A DNA stretch of 30,030 bases from Lingula anatina (lineage: Eukaryota > Brachiopoda > Lingulata > Lingulida > Lingulidae): the NCBI RefSeq assembly GCF_001039355.2, contig NW_019773535.1, positions 59,518 through 89,547 on the forward strand, given 5' to 3'. Below, one piece after another: positions 10,243-20,690 of the stretch; within the stretch, counting starts at the first letter, position 1, and every line of letters starts with the position of its first letter. Below the pieces are notes generated by a model. It was not told the DNA's origin and did not search any database. It was given only the letters and a program-made list of their open reading frames with translations. Position numbers and translations under genes: made by a program.

Positions 10243-13200
10243 CTGTTGTTGTGTCTCAGAAACTGTAATTGTAACTGAGTACTGCATCTGTGGTGACTTT
10301 ACTTACAGGATTTGCCAGAAAAAAATCAAAGAGTTTGAGAAGGTTATTGGTGTATCCAGTGATTCACTTAGAACACCCAAACTCTCAGTGGTTATTCCTA
10401 CACTGAATGAGGCAAGGACTATTGGATCTTGCATAGAGAGATTGTTAGAGGTAAAAAAACTTGCCTGTTATCACAATATAACACGCCCATAGCCAGTAAT
10501 TTCAAAAGGGGGGTTCTTTTTCTGAAAAAGTGTACCTTTTCCCATAAAAACTTCATGTACCTAGATCAAATTTTACCCAGAGTGGACCTTTTCCCAGCAA
10601 AGGTTCTTTCGAACCCCCCGAACCCCCGAAAAATGGAAAGATATGCCCTTGTGGAATTTATGCAGGATTCCACACGCGTGTGGAATCCTGCATAAATTCC
10701 ACACCCTGTTAAGACAAATCTCTTGAAGACAGGTCTAATTTAAATCTAAAACTTGCCAAAATTTGATTTATGTACACAAGTTTTCATGAATGCTGAAACA
10801 TAAGTAAACTTATCAGAAAATGTGACAAAAATAAGCCAATTTTTTTATGAATTATTTCCAGCTTCGAGCCCTCTTTCCTTTTTGGTATACAGATGGATAT
10901 TGTAGAATGGGGTGCTAGGCAGAAAAACGTAAAAATGGGTTAGGTATTTCTTTCTTTTCAGAAATGGATAATTTCATTGTGGAATAGTGTATGCAGTATG
11001 GCCTGTGCCAGTTTTGGTTTGTGCCATGCAAGTTAAACTGAGACAGTGCACCTAGGAACCTAAACATTTTGGCATTTTTTCATTAAAAAAGGAAAACAGA
11101 TCTTTTAAACAATGGGAAAAGGATATATCATCCTAAATTACTAAATAAAAGTCATCTAAAGAAAAATATTCAGAAAATCATGTCTTAGATTAAACTGTAA
11201 CAGTATTAAACTTTTATCACAAAATAATGAGAATTAACCCCTTTTAAATGAGGGTCTGCTTCATATTATGATCTAGCTGTCTTGCAGAACTACTGTATGG
11301 AGACCAGGGAATTTTCTTAAGAAGACAAATTCTTGAGAAGATTGGTGGGGTACCTGAAACCCTTTTGTTTGAGGACTTTATCTTGGTAGGTGGAATAATA
11401 TCATGGCGTTTGTAGTTATATAAAATGCATACAATGAGTCAGGAAAAGAAGAGAAACTGATTGAAATTAATTACATTTTTGGGTATTTTTTAATTTCTTT
11501 CTTCCAGGTTTTTTTTTACAGATATTTCAAATTTGCAGTGTCATGAAATATGAATCATCTGTTAAACCTAAATTACATATGCCACAGCTGCCATAAGATA
11601 AAATCATATACAATTTATACGTGATAATTGCAGTTGCTGTACACCTTCCATGTGGTTTCCTTGAGGCCAAATATGCTGTTGATGCAGATCTCTACAATTT
11701 TTAGCACCCATGTGGTCAGAATGAGAAAATGCTCAACTTAGTTTTAAACTAAACTTCTTTAATATTGTTATGCCACATAAAACAACCAAAAGTGGGAGAA
11801 AAAATCCATACAAATTTCGCAGGGCTGCCTCTGCTCAGACACCACAGAAAAATGGATTTACGGGCAGTATAGGTGCGTCATGTGGACATCCCATGGCAAA
11901 TGTAACCTAGGCTTTATGCTTGTAAGTGAAACTGGCCAAATCTGAAACAAAAGGATAAAGATTTTAAAACATATTTAATGAAAAAGAAACAATATTTAAA
12001 TGGCCAAGAGGTACTTTTTTTTTTATTTCGTCAGTCTATTGCATTTTGGTTTAAAAGATGTGATTCAATTTTCTGATATTGTTTGAGGTTCTTAATTTAT
12101 TCGCATAAACCCAGTACAGTGTATTTACCTTTGCTAATATAAGAGGTCTCCCACCCTCCATTTCCCTGTTATCAACTGATTGATAAATAATCGCACATTG
12201 GTATGCTTCATTTTTTAAGGTCACCTCAATTCTGCCATTAAGCAGACAAAACAAAAACCAACCCATGAGTAGAGGAATACTAGTAACCCTTGCTTTGGCG
12301 GTGTGCCCCTCCCCCCTCCCCCAGCACATACACACACATGCACACACGTGTGCACACACACACACATGCATATGCTCACAAACACATCTTTCACACACAA
12401 ACACACACACACAACCTCCTTTCATGGTCTTCTGCTGTTAGTGTGTGAACTAGTGAATAGAGGAAAAAAGAATCATCCTACTGTGATTTATCAGTTGCAG
12501 TCAGCCGACTGCGCACGGAAGTTAATTACCCCCTTACAGTTGGCGGGACGGACATTTAAGCTGGATTATCTGACAGTAATCTAATGAGATTCCCCACGGG
12601 GATAGATTGATCTAAAATCTATGGGAATGCACCCTTACTGTGATTTATCGGTTACAGTAGACACAATGACACTGCCCTTGGGTTGTTACCAGACAAGTGG
12701 GCTCCACATGTTGGCTGGGGCAGCCAAAGCAGTAATTTCTATTCACACAATCTGCATTAGTTTTACAGTCAAGTTCAAGAGACTCTGAAAAGAGAGGAGT
12801 ATTGGGGTACATTCACTGTGAAACTATCACGCTAAGTAGCTCAAACTAATGCCATGAAGACAATCAAATTAAAGATGAACAAGCCTCCTCCTGGCATTGA
12901 GTAGCATACAGAAAAGTGATAATTAACACCCCATTTCCATACATTAGATCGGCCTACTTTAGATCGACCTAACTCCCTGGGGGTTCACGCTAAATAGCTG
13001 TCAGCCGAGCGGACACTAAAGTTAATTACCCCCTTACAGCTTGTGGTAGGCGGGACGGACATTTAAGTTGGATTATCTGAAAGTAATCTAGTGAGACTCC
13101 CCGCGGGGATAGATCGATCTAAAATCTATGGGAATAGAGCCTAAGTGATTATGTTGGAAACAAGTGGATGTATGTTTATTTGTTAATCTGATTACATTCA

Positions 13201-15064
13201 GCTAGAGTTGACACAAAGTACAAACTACTTACCTGTTGTATGAAAGTTTCATTGTGAACTTTCTTTAAGGTGTTGGCAGAGCTGAATACTGGCTCGAAAT
13301 GCAATGCAAATTTCAAACATTTGATAGAAAAATTGAATTCAGCGTTACAAAGAATTTAGAATGACTGTACAACTAACCTTGAACAACAAACAACAAGAGG
13401 AATGTTGCAACAAGCCAAAACCTCATCTTGATGTCCACACTGTTGGTACTGTACGTAGTAGTTGACTTAAAACTTCTGCTAGCGGAGATAATTCCCTATT
13501 GGGCGGAAAGAGTATTTATACTAGTACTCTGCCGTCTTCTTGGTCACATGATTTGACAACATACAATCACTATATGTTAGGGAAGTACCATAGCTGATGG
13601 ACCAATGAAAATGAAATATTTAATTTTGAATCGATCAAATTGACAGGCACCATTTAGCCAGGCCATTAATCAGGTTTTTATGACTTTGGGGGACATTAAA
13701 CTGTCCTATTTTGACTTGCATTTATTTTTAAAAGAATGGCTGGAATTTTAAAAGATGTGATATGTGTGATCTAAAAAATAAGACAGGTGAATTTATCTAA
13801 GAGGCTCTAATCTGGAATTAACAAATTAAAAAATACGAACATTGATTGACATGGCTTCGCATGTGATGAGTCATATAATACTGTAAGACCCACTTAACAC
13901 TGTGCCCCTATCTTATGTAAGCCCTTTTCCTTTCAAAAAAGATTCACCAACATTTTCATTCACACTGTTTGTAAATTAGTGTTCTGTAGCTCTTTTTTGT
14001 TGATTGAAAAGGCTGATAAGAATGGAAGATAAAAAGCTTTGGCAGCTAATTGCACCTGCATTTTAGTAGTTGTTGTGAAAGTTTGCTGAAAAAGGAAAAA
14101 AGATCAATGATTAATGATTATGTATTTTCAAGTGAATGTGCTCACCCTGGTTTTCATAGTCTGCAGGAGACTGTTACATGTCATCTCCATAAGTATATCC
14201 CGATTATGGGGCAAGTCATGGACAGGACTCTTATTCACATTAATAAACCTCACACAAATCTACCTTATACAACCAAATGGTAATATATATAATGACAGTT
14301 AATTGTTAAGAAAATGGATTTCTAGTAATTATCATGTGTTTTGAATTGCACTTCGAATTCTCTTCATGTCCAAATAACAATAATAATAATTATCATTGTG
14401 TTAATGGGGTACATTTATCACTAAATTGGATAAAAGAGATGTCTTATTTCAGGTGGAGAAGTTAAAACAGATTGGCCATGTAGCTATAACTGACAGTGAG
14501 CCAGCTCGTACCTCAGCCAGAAGATGGGAGGAAAATGGCGTGATTAAGGTACGTGTGGAACAAATAGAGAAAAATGGATATAGCCCATGCAGAAAAAAAT
14601 TAGAAAGAAATATTGCACATGTTTAAAATGATATCATAGCCTAAAGATATTTGGAATTCTTTACCTCTTTCATTTGAATCCTTTTCAATTTACTCTGGGT
14701 GTCTTCATTCTAAGTGTTAAGTGAGATAGATAATTAGGCCAGACAAAATTGGTATGTCGGTTAATAAGTGGTGACTCTCTGTAAACAGGGTTAGTAGACA
14801 AAATTAATTTTTTTTAAACTTAAATTATATAACTATAATGAGTATTGCAGCTAAATTTCAAGATCAGTAAAAAAAAAGAGTGAGAGTGAGAGGAGTATAA
14901 GAAACTTACATATTTATTTTTCACATGGTGTTTTGTGTTCATTTCAGACAACAGGCAGCAACTACCTCTTTGTAGTTGGTTACAGACTCGACATTCATCC
15001 AGACACCCTGGCAGCGTGGTATTATGGGAAGTTTAAACCTGTTACACAACCACAGCAAACTTGA
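10243..15064 (+). CDS. Family-2 glycosyltransferase, copy C, with nested antisense gene; core exons not found
   Basis: Five exons are visible. They are 10243-10450 (KLSVVIPTLNEARTIGSC), about 10893-10938 (MDIVEWGARQKNVKM, phase-1 end), 11288-11385 (YGDQGIFLRRQILEKIGG and FEDFIL), 14453-14548 (TSARRWEENGVIK) and 14948-15064 (GYRLDIHPDTLAAWYYGK, TGA). Junction phases agree from the second exon on, and the order matches TIGR04283 enzymes, where YGDQG-x-F-x-RR and an ED acceptor-site motif precede TSARRW. The stretch that should follow the first exon (VVDGGSTD and the DxD metal site, roughly 80-100 residues) is not seen in 10451-10892. So copy C may be a pseudogene, or this intron carries a deletion. 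The 3067-bp intron 11386-14452 contains peptide gene C on the opposite strand. Last exon Gly to Asp versus copies A and B. Confidence 0.75.
10650..10703. repeat. 54-bp perfect palindrome without spacer
   Basis: 27 bases are followed at once by their exact reverse complement, centred on ACGCGT (arms start TGTGGAATTTATGCAGG). It lies in the glycosyltransferase intron, where the nucleotide-binding exons would be expected. It is not present elsewhere in the window. Confidence 0.95.
10939..12321. other. Copy C glycosyltransferase intron DNA
   Basis: Apart from exon 11288-11385 I see no gene or clear repeat here. The stretch has no counterpart in copies A (outside the window) or B (hidden in the gap). 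Confidence 0.5.
12322..12413. repeat. CA microsatellite
   Basis: An interrupted (CA)n tract with CATG and GTGTGC variants. It explains the low-complexity His/Thr and Cys/Val frames on both strands. Confidence 0.9.
12481..12500 (-). pseudogene. Relic 3' end of another peptide exon 2
   Basis: Read on the minus strand, CTGCAACTGATAAATCACAG matches the last codons and stop region of peptide exon 2 (copy A 161-142), with CGA changed to TGA. It is fused at TTGCAGT to the interior of a MITE. The intact exon of copy C follows 145 bp further on. This looks like the remains of a fourth peptide copy, removed by deletion at a shared short motif. Confidence 0.6.
12501..12634. mobile_element. Fold-back MITE, left end deleted
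   Basis: Same family as 12927-13141. It ends AAAATCTATGGGAATGCACCC followed by TTA. The left arm is lost at the junction with the relic exon. Confidence 0.7.
12645..13426 (-). CDS. Secreted 8-cysteine peptide, copy C, nested antisense in glycosyltransferase intron
   Basis: Exon 1 (13426-13378) encodes a 16-residue signal peptide beginning MRFWLVATF. Exon 2 (12784-12645) encodes 45 residues ending CVYCNR and TAA. Cysteine spacing is identical to copy A (C-x5-C-x5-C-x2-C-x8-C-x7-C-x-C-x2-C), and the central NYCFGCPSQHVEPTC block is unchanged. Twelve other residues differ (for example Ala-Gly to Asn-Arg, Asn to Gln, Lys to Val). Only two codons differ silently. Multi-base codon changes are present (GCA to AAT, AAA to GTC). 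Flanking non-coding DNA differs far less. The gene lies wholly within the intron 11386-14452 of the plus-strand glycosyltransferase. Its function is unknown; a secreted disulfide-rich effector or defence peptide is plausible. Confidence 0.82.
12805..13265. mobile_element. Old diverged fold-back element (copy C), split by a younger MITE
   Basis: Counterpart of 765-1015. The interior is interrupted by the insertion 12927-13141. Confidence 0.55.
12927..13141. mobile_element. 215-bp MITE with TAA target duplication
   Basis: The ends CACCCCATTTCCATACATTAGATCG and, inverted, GGCTCTATTCCCATAGATTTTAGATCG lie between TAA copies (12924-12926, 13142-13144). Copies A and B have the uninterrupted site (GATTAAGCGATTATG), so it inserted after copy C separated. 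The TWA target again fits PIF/Harbinger. Confidence 0.85.
13513..13520 (-). promoter_or_regulatory. TATA box of peptide gene C
   Basis: TATAAATA on the minus strand, 87-94 bp upstream of the ATG at 13426. It lies inside the glycosyltransferase intron. Confidence 0.75.
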
Positions 15065-15107
15065 TCACTGATATAATATATGAAATAATATATATTTGAT
15101 GGCGGGC

Positions 15108-15113
15108 AATAAA
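15108..15113 (+). terminator. Poly(A) signal of glycosyltransferase copy C
   Basis: AATAAA 44 bp after the stop codon. Confidence 0.6.
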
Positions 15114-15155
15114 TGTTTTCTGATATTGTCTTACCAAGACCAAAAGGGACACTTT

Positions 15156-15377
15156 GACCCCATTTCCAGAAATTAGATCGATCTACTTTAGATTGACCTA
15201 ACTCCCTGGGGGTTCACACTAAATAGCTGTCAGCCGAGCGGACACGAAAGATAATTACCCCCTTACAGCTTGTAGTAGGCGGGATGGACATTTAAGCCGG
15301 ATTATCTGACAGTAAACAGTAATCTAGTGAGACTCCCCGTGGGGATAGATCGATCTAAAAGCTCTGGGAATACAGCC
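15156..15377. mobile_element. 222-bp MITE inserted at the edge of another MITE
   Basis: The ends GACCCCATTTCCAGAAATTAGATCG and, inverted, GGCTGTATTCCCAGAGCTTTTAGATCG lie between TTT copies (15153-15155, 15378-15380). Copies A and B lack it at this place. It sits exactly at the left end of the 15381-15664 element and reused its TTT target. Confidence 0.8.
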
Positions 15378-15380
15378 TTT

Positions 15381-15664
15381 GACTGTGTTCCCATCACCTT
15401 ATTGTACTAGCTGGATTGATCTATCTCAGCAGGGATTTTCGCTAGTGCACAGTCATGTAACCAGCTTAATTAACTGTTTGGCATGCCCCCTTGCAAAGCA
15501 ACATGAACTACGTTATGGACCACAAAGTTTTCCCGATTTTATCCAAGTACTATAAGTTACGAGTTGTTGTGCCAGATGTTTAAGCCACTTAAACTGAATT
15601 TAATTTAGCAAGAATTCTGAGTTAGAGCGATGCAGCTAGTATGACAGGGTTATTGGAACGGTCC
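15381..15664. mobile_element. 284-bp fold-back MITE (copy C)
   Basis: Full-length counterpart of 2915-3190, ending TTGGAACGGTCCC before TTT. Confidence 0.75.
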
Positions 15665-17867
15665 CTTTGTGGGATTTGAAACAGAAAGATATTGCTTCAA
15701 CTCCTCTGCCATCCTAAAAATGGGAGAATATAACCTTGAATACCAGCTGACAGATTTTTAACCAGGCCAGCGGTCTTCCATTGTGGCTTTTGCTCTACCA
15801 TGTATATTCTTTTTCAAGTTTCAGGCCTGGTGCAGGCATAGATGATCATGGTCTTCCAGTTTACTCTGTTTTCAGTCAATTAAATGAGCTTTATTGTTGT
15901 TGGACAGTGGTTGATTTGTTGCAAAGGCATTAAGGCTGTCAATATATATATACATGTATATACAACATTAAATTGCAAATGCTTTAACATTAAGGGCCAT
16001 ATTCTAGAAATTTAAAAATAACATTTTTTTGTCTGTGAATTGTCTTCCAGGTACCAAAAAAGTCTTAGTTGGTTTCTACATTGTGGTCCTATGCTTTTGT
16101 AGGTTGATTTTCTATCCAGACTAATAAACAAGGGATTGTGGAATACGATATAGTGATTGTGAATCTTGTTACCCTTCTTTCTCTAATTGTTCTTATTAAT
16201 ATTATGGAATGTTTCCCTTTTGTGACTGAAAATCCAATGTAATTATCAACTAGAGAGAGGCTGTTTCAGATTATTTTGCAATAGACTACAAAAGCTTTAA
16301 TGTGGCATTGCTTATTTAGGCTATCAATATTGTATTGAATACCACATGATGTTTTTAATAATGTTCCATAATAATGCCTAAAATCAGTCTGAAAAGTTGT
16401 TTTTTACAGGTACCTGTATATTGAGATACATGTAATCAGTGCCAAACACATTACTGTTATGAAATATGTATTATAAATTAAGTCTGTAGTACATTTGTAT
16501 TAAGTAAAATTTGTTGATTTATAGTAGATATATATTTTTTTATTTTAATTTTAAATTTGGTGCTAATTTTTTTCTTTCTAATTTATACTGCTGTGCTTTC
16601 ATAAAGACTACACTATGTGCACTAGTGTTCATGTACAGAAGGAGAAACTGGAATAAATACACGTTGAAACAGTAATTAGGTACATTGATGAATGTGTACA
16701 CTGTGTACATTTTACTGACTATATTCTAAAATGCACATGCCGGATTTCAAACCATTATTACAGTATAGACCTTGCATAGAATGGCCTCATATAAACTGAA
16801 TTTAATTGTATTAGTTACATTCAGAATCTGGAAGCCCTGGCTCTAGTAAGAATCAGTAAACCATGTGACAGCCTTCATATATAACAGTGAACAAAAACGG
16901 CCATGCAATCCCATTTAAATTAGTCCTTTATAATATGCAGTGTGTGCGTGTACTGTATATCTCTGTGTATGTTGATAATACAGAGAGTTTCTCATAAGTT
17001 TTTAAAAAATGTACACAAAAAATTCATAGGCATTGGTAGTAGTTATGTGTCATCTAGGTTGATAAGTTGGTGAAGAAAGGGGACTGTCACAAAAATTTTG
17101 TGTACCCTGTACACCCAATGTCGCCACCAAGGACCCTTCTTGCCATTGGCCCCGAGGTGCATCCAGCTGCTCAATTCTGGAGCTAAAATTTAACTTTTTT
17201 TTTTTTAATAAAGACAAACATATTGTGTTTTGTGCATATTTTTTATTATTTCTGTGAGTAAAATCAGAACAAAAAAAAGGGGGGAAATATAATCTACAAG
17301 TATATTATGAAATAATTTGGGATGTACATTCCCAATATGTGTGATTGCACATTACAGTATAGAAACTTCTCTTCAATAAACATTGCTGAAGACCTTGAAG
17401 TATTCTATTCTGCATGTATACAAATAAAACACTTTTAAAATTTTACTTTCAAAAAGTGTAGGAACTGATTGTGACTTACAATGAGTTTGGAAATAATGAT
17501 GAAATTACACTTATGTTCAGTCTCACACAATAAAAACTTGAGCATAAATGTGATGAAATGAAAATAGTTTATGTTAATGATAAAAGATGTCAGCACCCAC
17601 AAGTGAACCATGAAATTTTTTTCTGCAAAATAGGCAAGGACAACATGTTGTCCAAACTCCTTTAATTGAAAAACTAATTGCCTACCCCCACCACCCTTCC
17701 CAGTAGGATAACTCACACTTCCAGTTTGTGAGTCATGTACTAAATGTTTTTCTGTACCACATGACCAAGCCATACTACGCTCAGACACCCACTCGCATGC
17801 TTTAACCACTCCACGCTTACACAATCAATGACACATTAACAGTGAAATAAATTAATCCAGAAATATC
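15665..17867. other. Non-coding 3' half of unit C and right edge of array
   Basis: Duplicate of 3191-5424. Homology stops at AATATCATG (about 17867), followed by a short TTTTG repeat. No supported gene. Confidence 0.65.
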
Positions 17868-18109
17868 ATGTTTTGTTTTGTTTTGGACAACTCAATTTGT
17901 TTGTGCTGTTATAATCTCTCAATATTCATCTTGGAGGTGATGCCTTCAGTCCTGCTTCAAAAATAGCTATGAGAAGGACAACTATGTAACATCCAATGAT
18001 GAGATTTTTTTTCCTTTTAGAAAATCATTTAGTCTTTAATTTGAATAAATTTGCATCCTGGACTTTTCAAAAAATGTCTTCCTGGTTTATGGCATGAAAG
18101 ATGCTGCGT

Positions 18110-19163
18110 TCAATAAGAGTACATCTTAGTCTTGTTAATGTCTTTGTCTTGGCATTCTCTGGTTCTGTTATAATAGTAAAAGTAGCCATCCTCTTTCCTT
18201 TTTAGCTTCTTCACAAAACCACTGTCTGGCCACCTTTCACACTGAAAAGAACAATAACAACAAAAATAATAATGATGTGGCATATTCAACACAATAGACT
18301 TTAAAATAATGTGTAATAATAATTAATATCTTAATAACTAATTCTTAAATAAGACATTCCATTGAAATCTCAGTTATAAAAGGGAAAGAGTAGTAATGAT
18401 CAATTGAAATGATTTGCTAATCAACAATCGAGCTACCATTCTAATATCTGTATTAATGTCACAACTTATAACATATAATGCACCAGCAAGAAATGTTTTG
18501 ATGTTTTAGTGTGTGATGTTGGAATGATTAATATGTGGTCAATACATTGATATTGATTTTTTTTCACCTGTTCCTCCAGATGCATTATCCAGAACCTAGG
18601 TTCTTCTTGCATTTCATGTTTGTAATAATCACATACTTTTTAAGAATCATTTTTGTAATCTCTTGTAATAGATAAATTTCTTTAAATTTGTAAAAATCAA
18701 TAATTCAGGAAAAGTTTGTTTGACATTTCCACTCTCATTTATCAGATGAATGCCAGCGCTTTAGTCATTAAAGCTAAATGTTGTTTTTAAGCAAATGGTA
18801 CTTTCGTGACAGACTAATCAATCATATCCCAGTTAAAATCTATGCTAGCAATGAGTTCAGCTGTTTGAGATTACATGGCTCAATACAGATCAAAATACCA
18901 AAGTTTACGGAATGAATTGTAAAAATGATTTTATTGATACCCTGCGTTTTGTCTATACTATATTCTGTTTGATGTATGCATAAAATCCTTTGATCATAGC
19001 TAATATTAGTGCACACTTGTTTATGTCTTGGAACAAGCCAAACGAATAAAAAAGTACTTTTAATATACAATACCCGTATTACATTACTTTTTAACCAACT
19101 TCTGGCACTGCCACCAAAATTTTTCATAATCTTTCAAAGCATAGTTAGAGATATATCATACGT

Positions 19164-19214
<51 letters not shown>

Positions 19215-19369
19215 CGTTTAACACTTACATCTTCTACATTGTGTATCGCCTTATATTCTGTTACATCTCTGTATCCAGCCAGCTGGAATCTGTAGGCATT
19301 CTCCACCTCCTCAGACCAATGTTTGGGGCGGACCATGGATTTGGGCTTCAGAATCTCTGCAGAACTCAT
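18110..19369 (-). CDS. MEIG1: MEIG1 (meiosis-expressed gene 1 homologue)
   Basis: Two coding exons join cleanly at phase 0: 19369-19229 (47 codons, donor GAT|GTAAGT) and 18241-18110 (43 codons plus TGA, acceptor CTTTTCAG). The predicted 90-residue protein closely follows vertebrate MEIG1 (about 88 residues). Key blocks are [20 protein letters not shown] in exon 1, and [16 protein letters not shown] and [15 protein letters not shown] in exon 2, ending KMYSY. In mammals MEIG1 binds PACRG in the manchette and is needed for sperm flagellum assembly, so a role in cilia or sperm is likely here. An acceptor (TTCATTTTAG) sits 15 bases before the ATG, which implies a 5' UTR exon ending at 19795 (donor AAG|GTAAGT). 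The gene is head-to-head with RPS19. Confidence 0.95.
19167..19210. repeat. (AT)n microsatellite in the MEIG1 intron
   Basis: 22 AT units just downstream of the first coding exon's donor. Open frames through it (Tyr-Ile repeats) are artefacts. Confidence 0.95.
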
Positions 19370-20039
19370 GTTGATCTTTCAGCTGCTAAAATGAAAATAG
19401 TATATTATTGTTTTGTTTTTTTTTTTTTTGTTTTTTTTTTTCATATTTGAAACAACCCCCTCCTCCCCCGAGTTTATTTTCATTCGGAAAAAAAATTCAT
19501 TCTTTATTAATTTTATTTTCTGAAAAAATGTCACTGTCAAAATACATGGCATAATTGAACTTATATTGATTATAAACAACTTATGCTTACTAATGTGCAA
19601 TACACACAATTTTTAAGTTTTACACAAAATGATGTTGCAAATGCAACGGCATTAAAATTAAGTGTCAAGTGAAGTGGGCTTTTAAATACAGTATGTAGAC
19701 TACCGTGAATTTAAAAAAATGAACAAAAACATTGTAACTGCATTTATCCCGTCTATTTGGACCACTAATATTCAGGTTTAGTTTTGAAACTTACCTTTTC
19801 CTTTGGTAAATGAAGCACGTCTGTGTGATTCTCAAAATCAATGATATTTGACGGGAGTTTTAAAAATGTTCCTTTTTATTGTTGTTGCTTTGCAGCCTTG
19901 GCGATGAGTAAACAATAGACACGGAGCAAATGACAGGTACAAACCTGATTCGCCAATAGACCATGAGTCAGTGCAGGGCTTTGCATGGTTCTGTTGTCGA
20001 ATAAACAAGCAAAATATAACCAATTAACCGTATTATGAC

Positions 20040-20208
20040 TGTAATTTTCTTTAAAAGCCAATAAAACTATTTGAAATAGTTCCCCTCAAGTTTTCAAATC
20101 GGTTTGTCTTGCAGCGCCATCTACTAGCATGGCCTAGTTTCACGGTACACCGTGGACAGGAAGTGAAGCCCCTTACTTGACCTCTTTTTTCCTGTGCACA
20201 TTAGCAAG
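20040..20208 (+). promoter_or_regulatory. RPS19 promoter, TOP start and first non-coding exon; shared with MEIG1
   Basis: ACAGGAAGTG (20156-20165) is a strong ETS/GABP site, typical of ribosomal-protein promoters. The pyrimidine tract CCTCTTTTTTCC (20181-20192) looks like a terminal-oligopyrimidine start. It would make mRNA translation mTOR-sensitive and place the start at about 20184. A very short leader exon then ends at AAG|GTACAA (20208/20209). MEIG1 points the other way, with its leader exon from 19795 rightwards, so the interval is probably a bidirectional promoter. Confidence 0.7.
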
Positions 20209-20690
20209 GTACAACAAAACGAAAATTCTGAGATTTTTTTGCCTTATGTATACTCACTGAATGGACAGATTTACGCAAACATATATTTATTGTAGACATC
20301 TGTATATATGTATGTATTGTAAACCCCAATTTGTCCAATATTTGTTTGAAATACGGATATTTGTCCAAGTACAGCAGAAGTACTTTAGGATTGAATTTAC
20401 AATCAAACAGAAACAAGTGGATATCAAAATTGTTGTCAGTCCATTTGACCGACAAGAAAAAATCTAGTAACGCCTTGAACATAACAGAATAAAATACCAT
20501 TGATTAAACGTGTAGGGTATAGGGCTTAGAATCCATTGATGAACACAGTGTGTGTGTGTGACCTAGACAAACCTGCTTTCATAGAAGTGATAACTGTAAT
20601 GTCTGTGTGGGGAGAGGGTTGATGAGAAGGCAATTTCTCTCACATGTTTATTTGCCTGTGCTTTATTTCAATGTTATAATATAATTCCAG

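Larger units (their letters stand above)
1..17867. repeat. Tandem array of a ~7-kb two-gene unit, three copies
   Basis: The same sequence recurs three times in direct orientation. Landmarks are the penultimate glycosyltransferase exon at 2190, 7369 and 14453, and the peptide signal exon at 1129, 6304 and 13378. The B-to-C spacing is about 7.08 kb. A-to-B is only 5.18 kb because about 2 kb is hidden at the gap at 5804. Homology ends at about 17867, where copy C breaks off just before the site that in copies A and B leads into the next glycosyltransferase 5' exon. That makes 17867 the right edge of the array. Most non-coding parts look well above 90% identical by eye, so the duplication is recent or homogenised. 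Confidence 0.95.

Noticed and set aside
12051-12584. Cys/Val-rich and His/Thr-rich frames on both strands
   Set aside because: They are translations of the CA microsatellite.
1-17867. CRISPR-like or satellite array
   Set aside because: The repeat unit is about 7 kb with genes and there are no short regularly spaced repeats. The host is clearly a eukaryote.
19838-20061. Two overlapping minus-strand open frames in the MEIG1 leader
   Set aside because: They lie in the probable 5' UTR/promoter of MEIG1 and overlap each other in different frames without recognisable features.
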